Of a DNA stretch of 5,313 bases, positions 1 through 5,313 are shown piece after piece; position 1 is the first letter of the stretch; every line of letters begins with the position of its first letter. Origin of the DNA: Paracoccaceae bacterium. GTDB taxonomy: Bacteria; Pseudomonadota; Alphaproteobacteria; Rhodobacterales; Rhodobacteraceae. The notes beneath the pieces were generated by a model. It made no database searches and had not been told where the DNA came from. It saw only the letters and a program-made list of their open reading frames with translations. A program made the position numbers and the translations under genes. The DNA lies in the NCBI GenBank assembly GCA_020832725.1, contig JAFIEC010000158.1:1-5313 (forward strand), read 5' to 3'.

Positions 1-30
1 TCTGGCCAATTTTGTGCCAGCAGACAAGCG

Positions 31-44
31 GCCCGCCGCCGGGC
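31..44 (-). terminator. Possible weak hairpin after the minus-strand gene
   Basis: A perfect 5-bp GC stem (GCCCG/CGGGC, 4-nt loop) begins directly after the TGA stop of the minus-strand gene. No T-run follows it in the minus direction, so it is not a canonical intrinsic terminator. A second short inverted repeat, CTGGC at 2-6 and GCCAG at 16-20, lies further downstream, also without a T-run. These may slow polymerase or protect the 3' end, but termination is unproven. Positions 1-44 hold nothing else I can recognise. Confidence 0.2.
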
Positions 45-1271
45 TCAGCGCAGCGCGCGCAGAACCTGTCTGTCGCCGCTGATCAGCACCAGCCCGCCCT
101 CCGTGTCGATATCAAACCGGTCAACCCGGGGCAAAAGCTCCAGCACGCGCCCCTCGATCTCCATCAGAGGATCGGCGCAGGCCATCCTCGTGCTGGCCAG
201 CGGGCTGACCGAGAGGCCTTCGCCGCTCAGCTCATATCCCCCCAGATAGAGGTTGCACGCAGCCCTGCCCGAAACGCGGCCCTCGGTATCGAAGGACAGG
301 CTGACCTCTGTTTCGGGAGAGATCGCCTGATCCTCGATCCGAACGGCCCGCCATTCCCGGCCCGTCAGAAGGCTGAGCGGTGCCCCGCCGCAGCCGTCGT
401 TTGTGCCATCAGGGGTGATGAGGCGCACCGAAAGCGGGTGCGGCATGCCCGTCATCGTGTCGCGGCACAGATGCGCGCGCATCTCCACCTCCAGCGTGCC
501 GGAGACCATCCGCAGACCACCTTCGATCGGTTCCGGCGCGGGCAGGCTGTCGCTGGCCGTCTCGATCCCCTCGGGATTGGTCAGGAGCATGCCCTCCTCG
601 GCCGACAGATCGAGCCGCCAGAAAGGTTCGTTTCCCGTGGCACGCAGGGGAAAGGTCGAATCGACCAGAGCCTCGCGGCATTCGGGCAGGGACTCGCCCC
701 GCAGCACCACCCGGGCCGAACCGCCACGACTGTGCACCGATGTTTCGGGATCTGCCTCATCGGAGAAGCGCGCGCCAGAGGCGGCGGGCACCTGAGGCAG
801 GCGAAAGACCTCTCCGCGCAGGTGCAGGATCGCCGCCCCGCCCGAATAGCCGAAGTCAACCGGCTCTGTGCCACAGACCAGCGTTATGTCCGACCCATGC
901 GCAATGTGCGGTGTCAGCAGCATTGCGGGCAGGACGGTGTCGCCCGCTGCCGCAGCGATCTGCACGGGCGCGCTTGTCCACAGGACCGCCCCGGTGAGCA
1001 GGATGCCTGCCCTCAGGATGCCCGCCGCGTCGGCAGGGACCGCCAGTGCGAAGGAAAGCGCCTCTCCCGCCGCCGGAGGGGGCAGCAGCATCTCTGCCAG
1101 CAGTGCCCCGTCGGCCCCGCGCATCTCCACCACGGCCTCTGCACTCGCGGGAAGGGTCACGTCTTCGGCGGCAAGGGAGACGCTGCCGGTGATCTGGCGC
1201 GGCATCGTATCGGCCCGGGCAAGCGGGGCCATGGCAAGAAGGAGGGCTGCAATGATGGGGACAGGGTGCAT
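45..1271 (-). CDS. Secreted four-domain protein: YbaY-like, MliC-like, COG3650-like and META (HslJ)
   Basis: The product is 408 aa and probably periplasmic. Residues 1-20 are a Sec signal peptide (hydrophobic core, cleavage expected after ARA at 18-20), with no lipobox cysteine. Residues about 26-118 resemble YbaY/YscW-type beta domains. Residues about 126-199 resemble the MliC lysozyme-inhibitor fold (C133, C198, SGARFS at 165-170). Residues about 207-296 carry the COG3650 hallmarks GNEPFW (213-218), LCRDTMTGMPHP (268-279) and GCGG (293-296). Residues about 302-406 form a META/HslJ domain with GRAACN (335-340) and TRMAC (361-365). The six cysteines (133, 198, 269, 294, 339, 365) fall two per domain and suggest three disulphides. 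I chose the ATG at 1271 because GGAG lies 6 nt upstream and the signal peptide then starts at once; a GTG at 1310 would add 13 residues before it. The gene is transcribed away from rimP, so a functional link is not implied. The domains suggest envelope stress or lysozyme resistance, but that is inference; the substrate is unknown. Confidence 0.85.
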   Translation of the reverse strand: MHPVPIIAALLLAMAPLARADTMPRQITGSVSLAAEDVTLPASAEAVVEMRGADGALLAEMLLPPPAAGEALSFALAVPADAAGILRAGILLTGAVLWTSAPVQIAAAAGDTVLPAMLLTPHIAHGSDITLVCGTEPVDFGYSGGAAILHLRGEVFRLPQVPAASGARFSDEADPETSVHSRGGSARVVLRGESLPECREALVDSTFPLRATGNEPFWRLDLSAEEGMLLTNPEGIETASDSLPAPEPIEGGLRMVSGTLEVEMRAHLCRDTMTGMPHPLSVRLITPDGTNDGCGGAPLSLLTGREWRAVRIEDQAISPETEVSLSFDTEGRVSGRAACNLYLGGYELSGEGLSVSPLASTRMACADPLMEIEGRVLELLPRVDRFDIDTEGGLVLISGDRQVLRALR

Positions 1272-1300
1272 GGTGATCTCCGCGGGGGGATGGTTGCCGC

Positions 1301-1329
1301 TTTCTAGCACGTGCCCGTGCGCCGATCAC
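1301..1329 (-). promoter_or_regulatory. Weak candidate promoter for the minus-strand secreted protein
   Basis: Read on the minus strand, GTGATC (complement of 1324-1329) and TAGAAA (complement of 1301-1306) are separated by 17 nt. The -35 match is poor (3 of 6) and the -10 is moderate (4 of 6). Transcription would begin about 20-25 nt before the ATG at 1271. The spacer contains the 8-bp palindrome GCACGTGC (1307-1314), which could be an operator or chance. This is offered only as the best candidate seen. Confidence 0.2.
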
Positions 1330-1337
1330 CTGCCCCC

Positions 1338-1366
1338 TTGCACGGCCCCCCTTGCTGGACTATGTG
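1338..1366 (+). promoter_or_regulatory. Candidate sigma-70 promoter upstream of rimP
   Basis: TTGCAC (1338-1343) and TATGTG (1361-1366) are separated by exactly 17 nt. The -35 keeps the TTG core and matches the consensus at 4 of 6 positions; the -10 matches at 3 of 6. Alphaproteobacterial housekeeping promoters often have a good -35 and a weak -10, which fits. A start near 1373 would give a leader of about 127 nt before the rimP ATG, passing through the terminator at 1413-1437. Confidence 0.4.
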
Positions 1367-1375
1367 TCTGGCAAG
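1351..1375. repeat. Imperfect inverted repeat over the candidate -10 box
   Basis: CTTGCTGGAC (1351-1360) and GTCTGGCAAG (1366-1375) are complementary at 8 of 10 positions, and the two exceptions are G-T wobbles. The 5-nt centre is TATGT. As DNA, the dyad covers the spacer, the -10 box and the likely start site of the candidate forward promoter, a classic place for a repressor operator. As RNA, it would fold only in transcripts starting further upstream. No regulator can be named from the sequence. Confidence 0.35.
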
Positions 1376-1499
1376 CGGCGTCCGGTCTCCACCCCCGGAC
1401 CCACCGGAAGGGAAACGGGCCGCGCGCCCGTTTTTTTGTGCCCGAAACCTGCCCGCCGCCGACACCGTCACCCTCCGGCGGCACAAGGATCGCATAGCC
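1373..1499 (+). promoter_or_regulatory. 5' leader of the rimP-nusA-ylxR-infB operon, possible attenuator or short RNA
   Basis: Between the candidate start site and the rimP ATG the leader has two mutually exclusive stems that share one arm. GTCCGG (1380-1385) can pair with CCGGAC (1395-1400), or TCCGGT (1381-1386) with ACCGGA (1403-1408). A strong terminator hairpin (1413-1433) and U-run follow. No tRNA cloverleaf or closed leader-peptide ORF is visible. In E. coli the equivalent operon begins with metY followed by terminators, and NusA represses its own operon; a comparable NusA-sensitive attenuator is an inference here. A discrete RNA of about 65 nt ending near 1437 is the alternative. Confidence 0.35.
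1413..1437 (+). terminator. Rho-independent terminator upstream of rimP
   Basis: An 8-bp perfect stem (AAACGGGC at 1413-1420, GCCCGTTT at 1426-1433) encloses the 5-nt loop CGCGC. The T-run covers 1431-1437, so four Ts follow the stem. This is a textbook intrinsic terminator on the + strand. In the reverse direction only three Ts follow the stem, and they are part of it, so it does not serve the minus strand. No forward gene lies upstream in the window, so it must end a short transcript or attenuate the operon. Confidence 0.7.
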
Positions 1500-2204
1500 A
1501 TGTCCGACCCGTTCGACCCCGAAGCAGACCTGCCCGAACCGGGCACGCGCCCGCGCGACCTGGTCGCTGTTGCCGCGATCGACCGCAGGCTGGCCCATAT
1601 CGTGCGCCCGGTGGTCGAAGGGCTGGGATTCGAGCTTGTGCGCGTGCGGCTGATGGGCGGCAAGGGACGGACCCTGCAGATCATGGCCGAACGACCCGAT
1701 GGCGGGATCGAGGTGGCCGATTGCGCCGAGATATCCACGGCCGTGTCGGCCTTGCTCGATGTCGAGGACCCGATCACCGAACAATACGTGCTGGAGGTTT
1801 CCAGCCCCGGGATCGACCGCCCCCTGACGCGGCTCAAGGATTTCGACGCCTGGGAAGGCTTCGAGGCCAAGCTGGAAACCCATGACCTGATCGATGGCCG
1901 CCGCCGGTTTCGCGGCATCCTGCGGGGCACCGAAGGGGACGAGGTCCTGATCGAGATCGACGAGGGGACCATCGGCCTGCGGTTCGACTGGATATCCGAT
2001 GCCAAGCTGGTTCTGACCGATGCGCTGGTCGCCGAGACGCTGCGCACAGCCAAGGCCCGGCACCTCGACCCTGATGCGGCCGAGGGCTTCGACTCGGTCG
2101 AGACCGAAGACCCCGAGGCCGAAGACTCCGGGGACGCCGACCACGAGAACGATGCAGACGAGACGCCCGGCACGCCCGGGCCCGAGAGCGAGGACGCAAG
2201 ATGA
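1500..2204 (+). CDS. rimP: Ribosome maturation factor RimP
   Basis: RimP (234 aa) is a cytoplasmic factor for late 30S subunit assembly. The N-terminal alpha/beta domain spans about 24-110 and ends in the family signature VSSPGIDRPL (100-109). The C-terminal SH3/Sm-like barrel spans about 113-177. Residues 190-234 form a disordered acidic tail in which 19 of 45 residues are Asp or Glu; this makes the protein longer than the E. coli homologue of about 150 aa. The ATG at 1500 is preferred because AAGGA (1485-1489) lies 10 nt upstream. The frame is open further upstream to 1311, but that extension runs through the terminator and has no family resemblance. RimP is first in the operon and its stop overlaps the nusA start (ATGA at 2201-2204). 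The nusA Shine-Dalgarno, GAGGA at 2190-2194, lies inside the rimP coding end, so the two are probably translationally coupled. Confidence 0.97.
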   Translation: MSDPFDPEADLPEPGTRPRDLVAVAAIDRRLAHIVRPVVEGLGFELVRVRLMGGKGRTLQIMAERPDGGIEVADCAEISTAVSALLDVEDPITEQYVLEVSSPGIDRPLTRLKDFDAWEGFEAKLETHDLIDGRRRFRGILRGTEGDEVLIEIDEGTIGLRFDWISDAKLVLTDALVAETLRTAKARHLDPDAAEGFDSVETEDPEAEDSGDADHENDADETPGTPGPESEDAR

Positions 2205-3844
2205 GCATCACCACCGCAAACCGGCTGGAACTTCTCCAGATCGCGGATTCCGTCGCCCGCGAGAAGATGATCGACAATGATCTTGTGGTCGAGGCGATGG
2301 AAGACAGCCTCGCGCGGGCGGCAAAGTCACGCTACGGGGCCGAGCTCGACATCCGCGCCCATATCGACCGCAAGACCGGAGAGCTGCGGATGTGGCGCGT
2401 GCGCACCGTGGTCGAGGAGGTGGAGAACACCTTCACCGAAATCCTGCTGGAAGATGCCCGGGCCATCGACCCCGAGGCCGTGGTCGGAACCGAGATCACC
2501 GACCAGTTGCCTCCGCTGGAGATGGGGCGGATCGCGGCGCAATCGGCCAAGCAGGTGATCCTGCAGAAGGTCCGCGAGGCCGAGCGCGACCGTCAATACG
2601 AAGAATTCAAGGATCGGGCGGGCACCATCATCAATGGCGTTGTCAAGCGCGAGGAATACGGCAACGTCATCGTCGATGTCGGACGGGGCGAGGCGATCCT
2701 GCGCCGCGACCAGAAGATCCCGCGCGAGAGCTTTCGCCCCAACGACCGCATTCGCGCCTATGTGCGCGATGTTCGCCGCGAGGCACGGGGGCCGCAGATC
2801 TTCCTCAGCCGTACCGCGCCCGAGTTCATGGCAGAGCTCTTCAAGATGGAGGTGCCGGAAATCTACGACGGCATCATCGAGATCAAGGCCGTTGCCCGTG
2901 ACCCTGGAAGCCGCGCCAAGATAGCCGTGATCTCCTACGACAATTCCATCGATCCCGTGGGGGCTTGTGTGGGGATGCGCGGCAGCCGCGTGCAGGCGGT
3001 TGTCGGCGAATTGCAGGGCGAGAAGATCGACATCATCCCGTGGTCCGAGGATCAGCCCACCTTCCTCGTGAATGCTCTGCAGCCCGCAGAAGTGAGCAAG
3101 GTCGTTCTCGACGAGGAGGCGGAGCGGATCGAGGTCGTTGTTCCCGACGAGCAGCTTTCGCTGGCGATCGGCCGCAGGGGGCAGAACGTGCGCCTCGCCT
3201 CGCAGCTGACCGGGCTGAATATCGACATCATGACCGAGACCGATGAAAGCGCCCGTCGGCAGGCCGAGTTCACGGAGCGCAGCCAGATGTTCATGGACAC
3301 GATGAACCTCGACGAGATGGTGGCGCAGCTGCTGGTGGCCGAGGGCTTCACCTCGCTGGAAGAGGTCGCCTATGTGGAGGTGGAGGAACTCGCCTCGATC
3401 GACGGTTTCGACGACGATACCGCAGAAGAGCTTCAGGCGCGGGCGCGCGAATGCCTCGAGGAGATCAACGAGAAATCTCTGGAGAATGCCCGCGCGCTGG
3501 GTCTGCAGCAAAGCCTTGAGACTTTCGAGGGGCTGACGCCGCAGATGTTCGAAGCGCTGGCGCAGGAAGGGATCTTCACGCTGGAAGACTTCGCCACCTG
3601 TGCCGACTGGGAACTCGCCGGCGGATGGACCACGGTCGACGACAAGCGGGTCAAGGATGACGGCATCCTCGAAAAGTTCGACCTGTCGCTCGCCGAGGCG
3701 CAAAGCCTGGTGATGTCGGCCCGGGTGCTGCTTGGCTGGGTGGAGCCCGAGGCGCTTGAGCCGGAAGTCGTCGACGAGGATGATGAGGAGGGCGCAGCTC
3801 TGGACGACGAATCTGCCGCCGGGGACGAGGAGGTGCGTTCCTGA
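2201..3844 (+). CDS. nusA: Transcription termination/antitermination factor NusA
   Basis: NusA (547 aa) binds RNA polymerase and nascent RNA and modulates pausing, intrinsic termination and antitermination. The N-terminal polymerase-binding domain is about 1-130. The S1 domain is about 136-204 (GTIINGVVKREEYGNVIVDV, 141-160). KH1 has the loop GMRGSR (258-263) and KH2 has GRRGQNVRLAS (324-334); both GxxG loops are intact. Two helix-hairpin-helix/acidic-repeat modules follow, at about 367-425 and 440-512, typical of proteobacterial NusA. The C-terminus is acidic (from about 515, with EDDEE at 526-530). Length and domain order are normal for Alphaproteobacteria. The start is supported by GAGGA 6 nt upstream and the ATGA overlap with rimP. 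The end carries the strong Shine-Dalgarno for ylxR and overlaps its CTG start. NusA may autoregulate the operon through the upstream terminator; that is inference from the E. coli case. Confidence 0.98.
   Translation: MSITTANRLELLQIADSVAREKMIDNDLVVEAMEDSLARAAKSRYGAELDIRAHIDRKTGELRMWRVRTVVEEVENTFTEILLEDARAIDPEAVVGTEITDQLPPLEMGRIAAQSAKQVILQKVREAERDRQYEEFKDRAGTIINGVVKREEYGNVIVDVGRGEAILRRDQKIPRESFRPNDRIRAYVRDVRREARGPQIFLSRTAPEFMAELFKMEVPEIYDGIIEIKAVARDPGSRAKIAVISYDNSIDPVGACVGMRGSRVQAVVGELQGEKIDIIPWSEDQPTFLVNALQPAEVSKVVLDEEAERIEVVVPDEQLSLAIGRRGQNVRLASQLTGLNIDIMTETDESARRQAEFTERSQMFMDTMNLDEMVAQLLVAEGFTSLEEVAYVEVEELASIDGFDDDTAEELQARARECLEEINEKSLENARALGLQQSLETFEGLTPQMFEALAQEGIFTLEDFATCADWELAGGWTTVDDKRVKDDGILEKFDLSLAEAQSLVMSARVLLGWVEPEALEPEVVDEDDEEGAALDDESAAGDEEVRS
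3827..3834 (+). promoter_or_regulatory. Extended Shine-Dalgarno that fixes the CTG start of ylxR
   Basis: GAGGAGGT inside the last codons of nusA matches the 16S anti-Shine-Dalgarno over 8 nt and ends 6 nt before the CTG at 3841. It is the strongest ribosome-binding site in the window. In-frame codons from 3787 to the CTG include no ATG, GTG or TTG, so this site points to CTG as the start. A very strong site may compensate for a weak start codon. Confidence 0.8.
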
Positions 3845-4497
3845 GCCGCGGACGTCCATCCCCCGCCCCCGAGACACCGGAGCGGCGCTGCATCGCCACT
3901 GGTGCCAGTGGCCCTCGGGCGCGGCTCGTGCGCTTTGTGGTGGGCCCCGGTGGCCAGCTTGCCCGGTTTGGGGGGGGCAAGGGGGGGGGCCGTGGCATCT
4001 GGCTGTCGGCCGACCGCGCGGCGTTCGACCTGGCCGTGCGTCGCAACCTGTTCTCCCGGGCGGCGCGCGCTCCGGTGGTCGTACCCGAGGGGCTGGCCGA
4101 TTTCGTCGAGGGACTGCTGGCGCGGCGGATGACCGACCTTCTGGGGCTCGCGCGAAAGGCCGGAGAGGCCCTTGCGGGCTATGAGACGGTGCGTGCGGCC
4201 CTGATGGCGGAAAAGGTGTCGGTCCTTGTGCAGGCATGCGACGGCTCCCCGCGCCAACGCGCCCGCCTGCGCCCGCCCGACGGGTCCGGGACACTGATCG
4301 ATGTGCTGACCGGTTCGGAAATCGGTTTGGCATTCGGTCGTGAAAATGTGATACATGCGGCGCTGACGGGTGGTGGTCTGACAGCGCGCATAGTAGAGGA
4401 GGCCCCGCGCTTGGCGGGCCTGCGCGAAATTCATGCCCCCGAAAGGGCGATCCCGGGCAAGGGTGCCGGGGAGCAGACAGGTAATCGGACGAGATGA
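3841..4497 (+). CDS. ylxR: YlxR (DUF448) and L7Ae-type (YlxQ-like) fusion RNA-binding protein, CTG start
   Basis: The product is 218 aa if initiated at CTG. Residues about 14-86 are the YlxR/DUF448 domain (ERRCIATG at 14-21, LVRFVVGP at 29-36, GRGIWLSADRAA at 50-61). Residues about 92-195 are an L7Ae/L30e-like RNA-binding domain (RRMTDLLGLARKAG at 95-108, GLAFGRENVIHAA at 162-174). In Bacillus these are separate neighbours, ylxR and ylxQ, between nusA and infB; here they are one polypeptide, as I recall for other Alphaproteobacteria. Bacillus YlxR has been reported to modulate RNase P; the role here is unproven. The in-frame GTG at 3928 would delete the conserved ERRCIATG segment, and no ATG, GTG or TTG exists between the upstream stop at 3784 and 3928, so CTG at 3841 is the only reasonable start. 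It overlaps the nusA stop as CTGA, and the ylxR stop overlaps infB as ATGA. A G8-CAA-G9 tract encodes residues 44-50, replacing the Leu-Pro usual before GRG with Gly-Gly. Confidence 0.9.
   Translation: MSRGRPSPAPETPERRCIATGASGPRARLVRFVVGPGGQLARFGGGKGGGRGIWLSADRAAFDLAVRRNLFSRAARAPVVVPEGLADFVEGLLARRMTDLLGLARKAGEALAGYETVRAALMAEKVSVLVQACDGSPRQRARLRPPDGSGTLIDVLTGSEIGLAFGRENVIHAALTGGGLTARIVEEAPRLAGLREIHAPERAIPGKGAGEQTGNRTR
3970..3989 (+). repeat. Paired poly-G tracts (G8-CAA-G9) inside ylxR
   Basis: Eight Gs (3970-3977) and nine Gs (3981-3989) are separated only by CAA. They encode Gly-rich residues 44-50 of the YlxR domain. Family motifs on both sides lie in the same frame, so the lengths given keep the gene open. 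Gain of one G would lead to a stop ending at 4184, and loss of one G to a stop ending at 4132; both abolish the L7Ae domain. The tract could also fold as a G-quadruplex, each run supplying two G3 segments. Confidence 0.9.
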
Positions 4498-5313
4498 GCG
4501 ACAACGACAGCAAGAATACCGTGGGTCTTCGCGGCAGCGCCACGAAAGGCCAGGTGCGCCAGAGTTTCAGCCATGGCCGGTCAAAGGCCGTCGTGGTGGA
4601 AACCAAGCGCAAGCGTGTCGTCGTGCCCAAGCCCGGTGCCGCGCCATCGGGCGGCGGTGGACAGCGCAGCGGACAGGGTGGCGTCAAGGCACCCGAGGGC
4701 GTGACCGACGCCGAGATGGATCGCCGCCTCAAGGCGGTCCAGGCCGCTCGTGCCCGCGAGGCCGATGAGGCCCGCGCCCGCGAGGTGGAGGAGCGTCGCC
4801 GCGAGGAAGAGCGTCAGCGCCGCCGCGAGGAAGCGGAGGCCCGCGAACGCGAGGAGCGCGCCCGCCTGGAGGCTCTGCGTCGCAAGGAAGAAGAGGATGC
4901 CCGCGCCCGCGAGGAAGCGGCCACACCGGCCGCGCCTGCGGCGCCTGCGCCGATCGCACCTGCCGAGGAACCGGTTGCCGCCCGCGCGCCTTCGCCCAAG
5001 AAGGTGGACCGCGAGCGTGATGACCGCGAGCGGACCGACAGGGCCAAGGCCGCGCCGGGGGCCGATCGCCGCCGCACCGGCAAGCTGACCCTGAACCAGG
5101 CGCTCTCGGACGAGGGCGGTCGGCAGCGAAGCCTGGCGGCCATGAAGCGCAAGCAGGAGCGCGCCCGCCAGAAGGCCATGGGCAGCGGTTCCATCCGCGA
5201 GAAAGTCGTGCGCGAGGTGCAGCTTCCCGACACGATCGTCTTCCAGGAGCTCGCCAACCGCATGGCCGAACGCGTGGGCGACGTGGTCAAGGCGCTGATG
5301 AAGATGGGCGTCA
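4494..5313 (+). CDS. infB: Translation initiation factor IF-2, N-terminal part (truncated by window end)
   Basis: The first 273 codons of IF-2 are present; the frame remains open at the window edge and the GTPase domain lies outside. IF-2 delivers initiator fMet-tRNA to the 30S subunit. Residues 1-45 are a basic start with the pattern LRGSATKGQVRQSFSHGRSK (12-31), as I recall for alphaproteobacterial IF-2. Residues 75-143 are a long Arg/Glu/Ala-rich charged helix, followed by an Ala/Pro linker (144-166) and a second charged stretch (168-194). From about 235 the conserved IF2_N domain begins (VREVQLPDTIVFQELANRMA, 239-258). The ATG at 4494 overlaps the ylxR stop (ATGA, 4494-4497). The upstream Shine-Dalgarno is weak (AGG near 4479-4481, or GGACGAG abutting the ATG), so initiation probably depends on ribosomes finishing ylxR. 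E. coli infB has internal starts; I see no convincing equivalent here. Confidence 0.97.
   Translation, partial: MSDNDSKNTVGLRGSATKGQVRQSFSHGRSKAVVVETKRKRVVVPKPGAAPSGGGGQRSGQGGVKAPEGVTDAEMDRRLKAVQAARAREADEARAREVEERRREEERQRRREEAEAREREERARLEALRRKEEEDARAREEAATPAAPAAPAPIAPAEEPVAARAPSPKKVDRERDDRERTDRAKAAPGADRRRTGKLTLNQALSDEGGRQRSLAAMKRKQERARQKAMGSGSIREKVVREVQLPDTIVFQELANRMAERVGDVVKALMKMGV
4770..4914 (+). repeat. 16-bp direct repeat within the charged region of infB
   Basis: GCCCGCGCCCGCGAGG occurs at 4770-4785 and again at 4899-4914, both in the same reading phase and encoding ARARE followed by V or E. It sits in the low-complexity Arg/Glu/Ala segment of IF-2. It probably reflects helical repeat expansion and codon bias, but recombination between the copies would delete 129 bp (43 codons) in frame. 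Confidence 0.8.

Noticed and set aside
12..1307. 431-codon forward open frame opposite the secreted-protein gene
   Set aside because: The minus strand encodes a signal peptide and recognisable domains. The forward frame has no family motifs, is Arg/Gln/His-rich, and is a typical antisense shadow in GC-rich DNA.
1272..1310. GTG at 1310 as start of the minus-strand gene
   Set aside because: It would place 13 residues before the signal peptide, while the ATG at 1271 has a well-spaced GGAG.
1373..1437. tRNA (metY-like) or SRP RNA in the rimP leader
   Set aside because: There is no T-loop GGTTCGA-type motif, no CCA end and no cloverleaf. The stretch CCGGAAGGGA (1404-1413) only partly resembles the SRP RNA tetraloop region and lacks its conserved partner strand.
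1311..1499. N-terminal extension of RimP to an upstream GTG or to the ATG at 1362
   Set aside because: The extension would encode the terminator hairpin, does not resemble RimP, and is unnecessary because the ATG at 1500 has a Shine-Dalgarno and gives a family-like N-terminus.
1304..2173. Minus-strand open frames opposite rimP
   Set aside because: They are Ser/Arg-rich shadow frames overlapping a clear RimP, with no motif support.
3928..4497. ylxR starting at the GTG at 3928
   Set aside because: It would remove the conserved ERRCIATG segment of the YlxR domain, and the strong Shine-Dalgarno at 3827-3834 would be unused.
2327..4732. 801-codon minus-strand open frame across nusA, ylxR and infB
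   Set aside because: It spans three conserved forward genes, has no recognisable domain, and has shadow-like composition. Its length follows from the codon bias of the forward genes.
4570..5150. Internal IF-2 start sites like those for the shorter E. coli IF-2 forms
   Set aside because: In-frame ATG codons at 4716 and 5142 lack a convincing, well-spaced Shine-Dalgarno; purine-rich codons make chance matches common.

Overview
This GC-rich window looks like an alphaproteobacterial chromosome, most likely Rhodobacteraceae. That placement rests on recalled resemblance of the RimP, NusA and fused YlxR-L7Ae proteins to that family plus the gene order; no search was run. The + strand carries the conserved operon rimP-nusA-ylxR-infB, running off the right edge inside infB. 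A divergent minus-strand gene fills the left quarter. I see no mobile element, CRISPR array, rRNA or tRNA.

Left part (45-1271, minus): an exported 408-residue protein that reads as four small envelope domains in series: YbaY-like, MliC-like (lysozyme inhibitor), a 'GNEPFW' COG3650-like domain, and a C-terminal META/HslJ domain. It has a plain Sec signal peptide, no lipobox, and two cysteines in each of the last three domains.

Intergenic region (1272-1499): a candidate forward promoter (TTGCAC-17-TATGTG) overlaps an imperfect dyad. It is followed by overlapping small hairpins and a good Rho-independent terminator (8-bp stem plus U-run) that ends 62 nt before the rimP start codon. No forward gene lies upstream of this terminator in the window, so it is either a leader attenuator for the operon or the 3' end of a roughly 65-nt RNA.

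Operon (1500-5313): RimP (30S maturation), NusA (elongation, termination and antitermination), a YlxR-L7Ae fusion protein, and IF-2. Each junction is a 4-base stop/start overlap (ATGA, CTGA, ATGA), which implies tight translational coupling. The oddest features are in ylxR. Its only start codon compatible with an intact YlxR domain is CTG, placed 6 nt after an extended Shine-Dalgarno sequence. A G8-CAA-G9 tract within the YlxR domain is a strong candidate for slippage. I found no undescribed multi-gene system. The interest lies in the possible attenuator, the CTG start, the G-tracts and the four-domain envelope protein.
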